A stretch of DNA of 14,925 nt from assembly GCA_964440655.1 (NCBI GenBank), contig CAYTTA010000056.1:1-14925 (forward strand), read 5' to 3'. Below are positions 6,691 to 14,043 of the stretch, one piece after another. The DNA comes from CAYTTA01 sp964440655. GTDB taxonomy: Bacteria > Bacteroidota > Rhodothermia > Balneolales > Balneolaceae. Below the pieces are notes generated by a model, which saw nothing but the letters and a program-made list of their open reading frames with translations, did not search any database and had not been told where the DNA came from. The translations under genes and the position numbers were made by a program. Within the stretch, counting starts at the first letter, position 1; every line of letters begins with the position of its first letter.

Positions 6691-6720
6691 AATAGCCCGA
6701 AATAGCACGAAATTGCACGA
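6691..6720. repeat. 10-bp tandem repeat at the right gap edge
   Basis: Three contiguous 10-bp units, AATAGCCCGA, AATAGCACGA and AATTGCACGA, start right at the gap edge. More copies may lie inside the gap. The remaining bases to 6743 hold only a weak 5-bp inverted repeat (CAAGC/GCTTG near 6722-6739), not a convincing terminator for the gene ending at 6744. Confidence 0.75.
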
Positions 6721-6743
6721 ACAAGCTCCTGTTGGCTTGCAGT

Positions 6744-8747
6744 CTACAGATCGACCCATCCCAGCTCAACTACCCTTCTTGCAGCTACCGAATCGGGCCA
6801 GCGCCGTCGCAACTCTGCAGCCAGTCGCCGGCCGGTCGGAACGTCGCCTTCACTCATCGCAATCTCTGCCAGGGCGTATAGTGCCAGATCTCTGGGTGCC
6901 TGTTCCGGTCCCTCCTCCACGACCCGGATCAGGTGGAACCGGGCACTGTCCGGCATTTCAAGCGCTATGAGATAATGGAGCCCCAACCGGTACCGGTATT
7001 GAGAGGCAAGTAGCCGGATCGAATCCTGCTGCGCCTCTTCAAGGGGAAGCTCCTCGAGTGTTGGTGGGCGCAGGATTAGGTCCGAGCCGAGATCATTATA
7101 GTACCCAGACGCTGCCCATGACCGCTGCATGCCAACTCCGGCTCCACCCATGTTCACAACCCCACTTCCGGTCCAGCCTCCACCCCCAGCCACTCCCCCA
7201 GCCACATTCCCAGATACTCCTGCACCGGCAACGCCACCGTTCACACCCCCGCCACCTGCAATCCTCCAGTTATCCGTAAGCGGCCGCGCGCCCCATATCT
7301 CCCGGAAGCGTCTGATCTCCTCACCCATTCGGGCGGCTTCCCAGGCGCCGGCTTCCCGATTTCCGGCCTCCCTGCCTCGTGCCCTACCACTTGCACGATC
7401 CGGCCGTGATGAAGATTCCATCAGGCCCATACCCGGATCATATCCCCCAATTTGCCGTGCCCCCGCATCCCCTTGAACCTCCGGCATCGCCCTGTTCTCT
7501 TGCATCGTCAAATACTCCTGCCTCAGCTCCTGAAGCCTTCGATCGCGCTCCTCATCAGTCAGATCCGCAAGCTCAAGAAGCTGCTCCAGCCACTCTGCCA
7601 CCAGTTGCAGGTGAGCGAGCTCTCCGTAGGTTCCGGCCAGCTTCTCGGCATCCCACCCCTCAGGAAGCTGCTCGGGCTGAGCTCCGGTCATAGCAGCAGC
7701 CTGATAATAGTTCGCCGCCCGCCCGTACTCTCCCTGGTGAACCCGGTAGAGATCACCCATCAGATACCAGATTCTGGCTTCAACCGGCGGATCTACACTC
7801 CCCCGATCCCTCGGCTCCAGCGCTTCCCAAAGCAGCCGTTCCGCCTCCTCGGGATCTTCCTCAAAACGAACTCTTGCCATCTCATAGAGCAGCTCTGAAC
7901 GGCGGGCAGACCATTTATCATGACGCTGCATAGCCTGAAGTTCCTGTAGCGCCAGACCGGACTCCCCTCTTTTCCGAAGAATCTCTATCTCCATGAGCCG
8001 GGCATTGAAATCGAGTTCAGGTTCTGGACGCATGGTTCGGATCTGTTCAAAGGCATGGGCAGCCTGATCGTGGTCTCCGATCCTTTCCATTATCTGGCCA
8101 TAGAAAAACCAGGCTCTGGTGCGCGTTTTTCCCGGCTTCAACCCATCCAGCGCATTCGCCATCCGCATAGCCGCCGCATCATACTCTCCCCGATATGCCT
8201 CCAACTGTGCCAGAACCGTGAGTGCTTCGGCCCTCATCACCGGATTCCACTCCAGCCGGCCGATCTCCTCTTCCATGATTCCGGCTCCCTCCTGGAAGAG
8301 ATTGAGCTCCAGATGTGTCTTTCCCTCCCAGATAACCGCACTCTGTCTCTTCTCCGGATCCGGCGTCATCCGGTAGAGCTCCCGGAACGTCTCTCTCGCC
8401 GAAAGAAAATCACCGAGATAGAATTGGGAGATTCCGATCAGCTCGAGCGCATCATCCAGATAACTTGACCGGGGATGTCTCTGCAGAAGGGTGGAGCTCT
8501 TTTCAATGGCGATGGCAAACTCCCGCTCTCCGCCGGTGGACGGCCGGGGATGGACCCGCAGCAGCCGGTCCCTGTTAATCGGCTCCATCTCTGCCTGATT
8601 GAGCTTTACTCCCTCGCTAAAAGCGGTTCGGGCGTTGTAGAAGGTGTTGTAGTAGGAGGTGAAGTCCCACCACTGCTGCTGCAGTCCGGTTCCACACCCC
8701 GAAAGGAGGATCAGAAGCAGAACCGGAATGAGCCGCTTTTTTCTCAT
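6744..8747 (-). CDS. Large TPR lipoprotein, SprE/PorW-like
   Basis: A 667-residue predicted lipoprotein: basic start MRKKR, hydrophobic stretch, then lipobox LLSGC with Cys18. The region after it, WWDFTSYYNTFYNARTAFSEG (26-46), and the later FREIWGARPLTDNWR (481-495) resemble conserved parts, as I remember them, of the SprE/PorW lipoproteins of Bacteroidota type IX secretion and gliding. Between them lie many helical TPR-like repeats (about 75-400), and another helical segment closes the protein (565-660). PorW in other species links the outer-membrane translocon to the periplasmic motor complex; that role here is inference. A glycine-rich insert (about 498-540) looks like a flexible linker. 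The ATG at 8747 is chosen because upstream in-frame codons have no signal sequence and run through intergenic repeats. Other T9SS genes are not in view. Confidence 0.85.
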   Translation of the reverse strand: MRKKRLIPVLLLILLSGCGTGLQQQWWDFTSYYNTFYNARTAFSEGVKLNQAEMEPINRDRLLRVHPRPSTGGEREFAIAIEKSSTLLQRHPRSSYLDDALELIGISQFYLGDFLSARETFRELYRMTPDPEKRQSAVIWEGKTHLELNLFQEGAGIMEEEIGRLEWNPVMRAEALTVLAQLEAYRGEYDAAAMRMANALDGLKPGKTRTRAWFFYGQIMERIGDHDQAAHAFEQIRTMRPEPELDFNARLMEIEILRKRGESGLALQELQAMQRHDKWSARRSELLYEMARVRFEEDPEEAERLLWEALEPRDRGSVDPPVEARIWYLMGDLYRVHQGEYGRAANYYQAAAMTGAQPEQLPEGWDAEKLAGTYGELAHLQLVAEWLEQLLELADLTDEERDRRLQELRQEYLTMQENRAMPEVQGDAGARQIGGYDPGMGLMESSSRPDRASGRARGREAGNREAGAWEAARMGEEIRRFREIWGARPLTDNWRIAGGGGVNGGVAGAGVSGNVAGGVAGGGGWTGSGVVNMGGAGVGMQRSWAASGYYNDLGSDLILRPPTLEELPLEEAQQDSIRLLASQYRYRLGLHYLIALEMPDSARFHLIRVVEEGPEQAPRDLALYALAEIAMSEGDVPTGRRLAAELRRRWPDSVAARRVVELGWVDL

Positions 8748-8794
8748 CACCCATTCGATAGAAATGAACCGTTCAGGTCGCCGTGGCCGCCATT

Positions 8795-8896
8795 TCACCC
8801 AACCAGGCTGACCGCATGTCGCTGCCGCCCGACCGCCAGAGTCCGCTACTCGCCAGAGCCCGTCACCCAACCAGGCTGACCGCATGTCGCTGCCGC
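8795..8896. repeat. 34-bp perfect direct repeat
   Basis: Two identical 34-bp copies at 8795-8828 and 8863-8896, start to start 68 bp. A 19-bp word overlapping the end of the first copy (8823-8841) recurs perfectly at 8933-8951. The repeats fill the region upstream of the SprE-like gene, where its promoter should lie. No standard promoter motif is recognisable among them. Confidence 0.88.
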
Positions 8897-8953
8897 TCGA
8901 CCTTCCATCGCAGCCTCTCAACCGGGCGGTATTGCCGCCCGACCGCCAGAGCC

Positions 8954-9062
8954 GCTACTTGATGGTGCGCTACTTGATGTCCCGCTACTCGCCAGAACCC
9001 GCTACTCGCCAGAACCCGCTACTCGAAGGCCCGCTACTCGATGGTCCGCTACTCGATGGTAC
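8954..9062. repeat. 15/17-bp minisatellite continuous with the pyk 3' end
   Basis: Seven consecutive units share GCTACTYG: 8954-8968, 8969-8983, 8984-9000, 9001-9017, 9018-9032, 9033-9047, and a seventh from 9048 that contains the stop codon and last codons of pyk. The 17-bp variants at 8984-9017 are identical to each other. The unit at 9033-9047 nearly copies the real pyk terminus (codons for Thr-Ile-Glu-stop). A related copy lies at 8844-8858. The array appears to derive from the pyk coding end by slippage or duplication. Confidence 0.88.
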
Positions 9063-10482
9063 TGACCTTGATCATGTTGGTCCGGCCCCGTTTGGAGATG
9101 GGCATGCCGGTGGCGATGATCACACGGTCCCCTTTTGAGACCAGTCCGTGTTTCGTGGCGTACTCCTCCATCAGCCGCACGCTCTTGTCGGTATCAAAAA
9201 TCTGATCGAGCTTGACCGAGTAGACCCCCCAGACCAGGTTGAGCTGCCGCCGGACCTTCTGACTCTCCGTGAAGGCGATGATGGGAGCTTTGGGACGGAA
9301 CTTGGCGATACGGCGGGCGGTGTTTCCGGAGTGGGTGATGGTGATCACCGCCCTGGCATCAACATTCTCGCTCAGCGTGACGCAGGAGTAGGCAAGAGAC
9401 TCGATGATCTGCTTCTCTTTCCAGTCGGGCTTTCGGTAGCCAAGGCTGTAGTAGAGCTCTTCGGAGCTGTTTTCGATCGTGCGGCAGATCCGGTCCATCG
9501 TCTCGACAGCCTCTTTCGGGTATTTGCCCGCTGCCGTCTCACCCGAGAGCATCACCGCATCGGTCCCGTCCAGAACCGCGTTGGCCACATCGGACGATTC
9601 GGCACGGGTCGGCCGGGGGTTGATGATCATCGAATCGAGCATCTGGGTCGCTGTGATCACCGGCTTGCCCGCCATCCGGGAGCGCTGGATGATCTGCTTC
9701 TGGATAAGTGGCACTCTTTCCGAGGCAATTTCGATCCCCAGGTCTCCCCGGGCCACCATGATTCCGTCGGCCTCCTCAATAATCTCGTCGATCACCTCGA
9801 TCGCTTCCGGTTTTTCGATCTTGGCAATGATGGCAGCATTGCTGTTGGCCGCACGCACACGGGAGATGAGCTGCTGGATATCCCGGCCGGACCGGACGAA
9901 CGAGAGAGCGATATAATCCACTTCCTGGGCCAGGCCGAACTCCAGATCCTTCAGATCCTTCTCCGTCAGGGAGGACATGGAGATCTTGACACCCGGAAGG
10001 TTCACTCCTTTCCGGGATTTGATGATCCCTCCCACCACCACCCTTGCCCGGACCTGATTCTCCTCCACGGCGGTGACCTCGAGCTCCAGCAACCCGTCGT
10101 CCATCAGGATGCGGTCCCCAACCCGGGCATCTTTCGGTAGCTCCTTGTAGTCGATCGGGACGATCTCCTCGGTTCCCTCCACATCATCCGGCGTGAGAAT
10201 CACCGTGCTCCCTTCTTTCAGGAACTGTGCACCTCCCTCCATCATCCCGACCCGGATTTTCGGACCCTGAAGGTCCATCAGGACCGGAATGGAGTATTGA
10301 TACTTGCGGGCCACTTTCCGGATGTACCGGATGGTTTGCGCATGGTCCTCGTGCGATCCGTGGGAGAAGTTGATACGGGCCACATTCATGCCAGCCAGGT
10401 AGAGCTTCTCTATCATCTCCAGGCTGTTGGAGCTGGGGCCAATCGTACAGACTATTTTCGTTTTACGTGTACCGGTGAGCAT
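9049..10482 (-). CDS. pyk: Pyruvate kinase
   Basis: A 477-residue glycolytic enzyme that converts phosphoenolpyruvate and ADP to pyruvate and ATP. It is full length and intact. Visible signatures are TKIVCTIGPSS (8-18), ARINFSHG (35-42), the catalytic-lysine block AKIEKPEA (K221, with E223 as metal ligand), ARGDLGIEI (D247 as second metal ligand), and TATQMLDSM...PTRAESSDVANAVLDGTDAVMLSGETAAGKYP (277-322). The C-terminal regulatory domain (about 355-477) is complete and ends in MIKVSTIE. It is cytoplasmic and normally a tetramer. It stands alone: divergent from the GWxTD gene across 430 bp, with a repeat-filled spacer after its stop. No clear promoter or ribosome-binding site was found upstream of the ATG. 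Confidence 0.97.
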   Translation of the reverse strand: MLTGTRKTKIVCTIGPSSNSLEMIEKLYLAGMNVARINFSHGSHEDHAQTIRYIRKVARKYQYSIPVLMDLQGPKIRVGMMEGGAQFLKEGSTVILTPDDVEGTEEIVPIDYKELPKDARVGDRILMDDGLLELEVTAVEENQVRARVVVGGIIKSRKGVNLPGVKISMSSLTEKDLKDLEFGLAQEVDYIALSFVRSGRDIQQLISRVRAANSNAAIIAKIEKPEAIEVIDEIIEEADGIMVARGDLGIEIASERVPLIQKQIIQRSRMAGKPVITATQMLDSMIINPRPTRAESSDVANAVLDGTDAVMLSGETAAGKYPKEAVETMDRICRTIENSSEELYYSLGYRKPDWKEKQIIESLAYSCVTLSENVDARAVITITHSGNTARRIAKFRPKAPIIAFTESQKVRRQLNLVWGVYSVKLDQIFDTDKSVRLMEEYATKHGLVSKGDRVIIATGMPISKRGRTNMIKVSTIE

Positions 10483-10912
10483 CTGATCCGTTCTGTTTTC
10501 AGTAAATCTGCTGATGATCTGGTAAACTGTTTCTATTGAACCGTATAGAGCTTTGATGTGCCGTTACATCATCCTCATGCGCCGTCTTGCCGGTTCAGGA
10601 ATCCGAATTCATGCCCGGATCCATTGGTACAGATGAAAGTAAGGCGAATCGAATCAATTAACGAAGGAAATTCAGAGACGCAACTCTGAACCGTTTTGGT
10701 TTGTAGAATTGTTGACGTTTTTAGAGATTGAACTCAGGAACAGACCGCAATGGTGCCTGAAATTGCAGAATAATCCCTCAGCCCTCCTCGTTGCTCCATT
10801 TCGATGGGGGACAACTTGTTCCGATCGGGAACCAGATCTTTAACCCGCTCCGGAACCCATTCTGTGACGCACCGGTCTCCATTCGAAATACGATGATTCT
10901 GATTACCGACCG
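10483..10912. other. 430-bp divergent intergenic region
   Basis: This spacer lies between pyk (leftward) and the GWxTD gene (rightward) and must hold both promoters. I found no good match to TAnnTTTG and no credible small gene. A TTGACG near 10710 has no partner -10 box. Two palindromes stand out: the one at 10671-10690, listed separately, and GTTCC-GATCG-GGAAC at 10818-10832, which contains the 8-bp palindrome CCGATCGG and may be an operator. Confidence 0.6.
10671..10690. promoter_or_regulatory. 7-bp-arm palindrome in the divergent spacer
   Basis: TTCAGAG (10671-10677) and CTCTGAA (10684-10690) are perfect inverted arms around ACGCAA. This could be a dimeric repressor operator, or a small RNA hairpin, since a short T-rich stretch (CCGTTTTGGTTT) follows on the + strand. 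Only the symmetry is observed; function is unknown. Confidence 0.35.
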
Positions 10913-12331
10913 ATGAGCAACCGTTCCATCCTCATACTCCCCCTCCTGCTCCTGGTTTCGGGATGGCTTTTCTCCTGCGCCCGTTCCTCAAACCCGGATA
11001 TTGAACGCGGGTCAAGCTATTTCTTCCGGGACGGCTATCCGGAAGTGCGGATTTCCGCCCTCGGTATTCTGGATGAACAGGATCAGGGAGTGATCTCGGT
11101 AACGGCCGATGTTGTCTACGGAAGCCTCATCTACCGGGAGCGCAGCGGACAGAATCAGGCGGAAATCGACCTGGAGATCCGGGTGACCGGCCAGGAGGGA
11201 ACCTCCTACTCCGAAACCTTCACTCAATCCCTGGCAATCCCCAGCAACCAGGAGGGGTATGTGACCAATCAGGAAGTGCTCACCATCAGCAAGGAGCTGA
11301 TCACCCCGCCGGGCCGGTATGAGGTCTTCGTCTCGATCACAGACCGGACTTCGGGGAACCGGACCACCCGTTCGGCCGAGGCATTCATCCCCGATCCTGA
11401 AGACAACATCCTGAACATCACCGCCATCCAGATGCTGGCCAAACAGAGCGGCCGCTATAACGATGAGTTCAAGGCGATCACCACCTACGACCTCTCGATG
11501 GCCAACGACAGCGTCCGTTTTGTCGTCCAGGTGACCAACAACCGGTCAGAGAACCCAACCACCATCCGATCCCAGCTGATCCGTTTCGAGGCGGATACCA
11601 CCCCCGCCCGGCCCATGAGCTTTAACAACTACAGCCCCTCGAGCCTCCCCTACAAAGGAATAAACTACGATTCCAGGGATGTCCTGGACGAGACCTTCAG
11701 GATTCTGGATCAGCCGGGAAGCGTCCTGATCGAGTATCGCTATCCGGTGCCCGAAAGGGGAAACTACCGGTTTGAGGTGCGGGTCGAAGGGGACCAGGAT
11801 CTTTTCAAAGCGCGCGATTTTGCGGTGAGGAGCGAGAACTACCCGGCTCTGAGGAGCCCGCGGGAACTGGCGGAACCCCTCGCCTATCTGATGGAAGAGA
11901 AGAATTACGAAAATCTGCTGAAGATTGAGGACCCCGATGAGATGAAGGCGGCGATCGACCGATTCTGGCTCTCCAGTGTGGGAAGCATGAACCGTGCCCG
12001 CAACGTGATCTCCCTCTACTACGAACGGGTCGAACAGGCCAACAAGCAGTTTTCAAACTTCAAGGAGGGATGGAAGACCGACATGGGGATGATCTACATC
12101 CTGTTCGGGCCTCCCTGGTATGTGGACAGGAGTCTGAACCGGATGCAGTGGTCCTACTCCTACGACCGGTCCGATCCCCGCTACAACTTCTATTTTGAGC
12201 GGCCCCGGATGCCGAGCGAATTCTACCCCTTCGACAATTACCTTCTGGTCCGCACCCAGGGCTACTTCAACCTGCAATATCAGCAGGTGCAGCTCTGGCT
12301 GACGGGACAGATCCTCAATACAAATATGTAG
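10913..12331 (+). CDS. GWxTD domain-containing lipoprotein
   Basis: A 472-residue predicted lipoprotein: a hydrophobic signal segment ends in LFSC with Cys22. The name-giving motif is GWKTD at 386-390, followed by MGMIYILFGPPWYV and MQWSYSYD, the conserved C-terminal GWxTD domain. The N-terminal two thirds (about 40-310) are rich in beta-strand patterns and may form two sandwich-like domains. A helical stretch (about 315-380) leads into the motif. GWxTD proteins occur in Bacteroidota and related phyla. Their function is not established, and a periplasmic or outer-membrane location follows only from the lipobox. The gene is monocistronic as far as can be seen: divergent from pyk, convergent with susD 115 bp downstream. 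No T-run hairpin is visible after the stop. Confidence 0.9.
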   Translation: MSNRSILILPLLLLVSGWLFSCARSSNPDIERGSSYFFRDGYPEVRISALGILDEQDQGVISVTADVVYGSLIYRERSGQNQAEIDLEIRVTGQEGTSYSETFTQSLAIPSNQEGYVTNQEVLTISKELITPPGRYEVFVSITDRTSGNRTTRSAEAFIPDPEDNILNITAIQMLAKQSGRYNDEFKAITTYDLSMANDSVRFVVQVTNNRSENPTTIRSQLIRFEADTTPARPMSFNNYSPSSLPYKGINYDSRDVLDETFRILDQPGSVLIEYRYPVPERGNYRFEVRVEGDQDLFKARDFAVRSENYPALRSPRELAEPLAYLMEEKNYENLLKIEDPDEMKAAIDRFWLSSVGSMNRARNVISLYYERVEQANKQFSNFKEGWKTDMGMIYILFGPPWYVDRSLNRMQWSYSYDRSDPRYNFYFERPRMPSEFYPFDNYLLVRTQGYFNLQYQQVQLWLTGQILNTNM

Positions 12332-12446
12332 TTTGGAAACCCGGTGCCGCCCTTCAAGCAGTTGCCAGAGTGGCCGGAAATGAGATAGCCTGCAGATCCC
12401 GCCGTCGAACCATCCCCAGGTTCAATAAACCGCGTTCTGGTCGATA

Positions 12447-13967
12447 TCAATAATCCCCGTGCTGCTCGATGAAGGGGTTGGCGTCAACCTCTTCCTGCGG
12501 GAGCGGAAAGAGAAGCCTGTTGTCCCCGGCCGGTGTATCCCGCACCGGCAGCCCTCTCCTCTGCAGGGTGTGAAAACGATCTCCCTCAAAGGCCAGCTCC
12601 ACCCGCCGCTCAAGCAGAATCGCATCGATCACCTCCTCTTTGGTGGTAAAATCCGCCCGCCGGTAGCGGACCGCATCATCCGATGCATCCCCTCCATCGG
12701 TGCGGGTCACCTTGATGGATCGCGTCCGGACCCGGTTGAGCAGATCGAACACCTCCTGGGGTAGATCGTTCAGATCGGCTGCCATCTCCGCCAGTGCCTC
12801 TGCCCGGCTTAGCAGCACCTCGGGATAGCGCAGGTTCATTACGTTGTCGGCATTACCGGTCGCATCATTATACTTCAGAGTCGCCCCTCTGCCCGGCTCC
12901 GTCGTGGTGAGCAGCTCCAGACGCAGATCCTTCGCCACCAGGTCGTTCTGTTGAAGAAGCTCCCGCTGCGTCTGACTGAGGACCGATTGCAGGGCGGAGG
13001 CAAAAGAGGTGCTGATCCGGATATCCCCCCGTCCGCCCAGATCCGGGGGTGAATAGATGGAGCTGATGCTGTTGTTCACTCCGGGGTTGTCCGTTGCGGT
13101 GTGAATCACCTCAAAGATCGCCTCGGAAGAGAAATCGTTCCGGAAGGGATCTTCCGGATGGGCGGCAAGGGTGAAGTGCCCCGAACCCATGATCTCCGCA
13201 GCCAGATCGGCCGCTACATCATACCGTTGCCTCTCCATCTCCAGCCTCATCTGATATCCAAGGGCGGCATGACGCGTTGCTCTTCCCCGTCCGTTGGGAT
13301 CAACCGGACTGTCCTGACGGGTTCCGGTGTCGGGGAGCAGCTCCGCTGCCGCAACAAGATCTTCCCGTGCCTGCTGATAGGTTTCTGCCAGGGTGGCCCG
13401 GGGCAGGTGTTCAAAATGCGATATGTCTGTCACGGGCCGGATGCGGAGTGGCACCCCGTCATGGGAGCCATCGCCGGTGGTCCACCATGGTTTTGAAAAG
13501 ACGCGGCCCAGCTCGAAGTAGAGCATCCCCCGGATAAAAAGAGCATCCCCGCGCATCAGATCGATCTCCGCCTGACCAAGCCCCGTCTCCTCCGGCTGTT
13601 CCAGCAGATCGAGTATGAGGTTGGCCATGTTGATCGCCTCGTAGCTGCGGAGCCACCACCCGGTAGCCGGATCCTGGGGGATCATGTTGTGCTGATGGGT
13701 ATTCTGCAGATTGTCGTAGCTCCCGGTATAGACAACGTTGTCGCTCATGAGCTCCGGCGCGATGTTGTAGAAGGAACCGGCGAGATCATGCTCCTGAATC
13801 GCATCATAGAGTCCTGTAACCAGGGCCCTCATCCCTTTCGCGTCCCCGGTCAGATCCTCCACGGGCAACGATTGCCTGGGGCGGGGGTTGTCCAGAATGT
13901 CACAACCGGCCCCGATCAGGGCCAGGACCAGAAGGAGCGGAAAAAATCGGGTTTGTCTCTTTTTCAT
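12447..13967 (-). CDS. SusD/RagB family nutrient-binding outer-membrane lipoprotein
   Basis: A 506-residue surface lipoprotein. From the chosen ATG it begins MKKRQTRFFPLLLVLALI and has lipobox IGAGC with Cys22. SusD hallmarks are the helical N-terminal half with MRALVTGLYDAI (46-57) and AEIDLMRGDALFIRGMLYFELGRVF (133-157), and the C-terminal block of RRVELAFEGDRFHTLQRRGL, then LLFPLPQEEVDANPFIEQHGDY. It should sit as a lid on the SusC channel encoded just upstream and deliver a glycan or other large nutrient to it. The ligand cannot be predicted, and no enzyme gene for polymer breakdown is in view. An in-frame ATG at 14024 would add 19 residues of a heptad repeat before the signal peptide; it is rejected as start because the signal sequence would become internal. 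Confidence 0.93.
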   Translation of the reverse strand: MKKRQTRFFPLLLVLALIGAGCDILDNPRPRQSLPVEDLTGDAKGMRALVTGLYDAIQEHDLAGSFYNIAPELMSDNVVYTGSYDNLQNTHQHNMIPQDPATGWWLRSYEAINMANLILDLLEQPEETGLGQAEIDLMRGDALFIRGMLYFELGRVFSKPWWTTGDGSHDGVPLRIRPVTDISHFEHLPRATLAETYQQAREDLVAAAELLPDTGTRQDSPVDPNGRGRATRHAALGYQMRLEMERQRYDVAADLAAEIMGSGHFTLAAHPEDPFRNDFSSEAIFEVIHTATDNPGVNNSISSIYSPPDLGGRGDIRISTSFASALQSVLSQTQRELLQQNDLVAKDLRLELLTTTEPGRGATLKYNDATGNADNVMNLRYPEVLLSRAEALAEMAADLNDLPQEVFDLLNRVRTRSIKVTRTDGGDASDDAVRYRRADFTTKEEVIDAILLERRVELAFEGDRFHTLQRRGLPVRDTPAGDNRLLFPLPQEEVDANPFIEQHGDY

Positions 13968-14026
13968 GGTGTGTCGTTCCATGTGTAGGGTGTCTCTTTC
14001 CACGTTCATGGTGTGTCGGTCCACGG
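13964..14026. repeat. 21-bp tandem repeat spanning the susD start
   Basis: Three 21-bp units at 13964-13984, 13985-14005 and 14006-14026. The outer two are nearly identical and the middle one is diverged. In the susD frame they read as the heptads MDRHTMN, VERDTLH and MERHTMK, so several in-frame ATG codons precede the true signal peptide. The array fills most of the 76-bp susC-susD spacer. No Shine-Dalgarno sequence is visible. Confidence 0.85.
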
Positions 14027-14043
14027 GTGAAATTGGCTGAAAA

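Noticed and set aside
6330..6769. Minus-strand peptides repeating a VIPKRGFG motif across the array
   Set aside because: They are translations of the palindromic DNA repeat, pass through the N gap, and have no start context or family resemblance.
8748..8921. N-terminal extension of the SprE-like gene to 8921
   Set aside because: The added 58 residues come from the direct-repeat mosaic and would bury the lipoprotein signal peptide that starts at 8747.
8748..9062. Mobile element or attachment site in the repeat-rich spacer
   Set aside because: There is no transposase or integrase, no terminal inverted repeats and no tRNA; the repeats are short and partly derived from the pyk end.
9148..10140. 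Long plus-strand reading frame inside pyk
   Set aside because: It is antisense to an intact pyruvate kinase with all motifs and shows no recognisable domain.
13968..14024. Upstream ATG for susD at 14024
   Set aside because: The added 19 residues are a repeat-encoded heptad sequence preceding a classic lipoprotein signal peptide.
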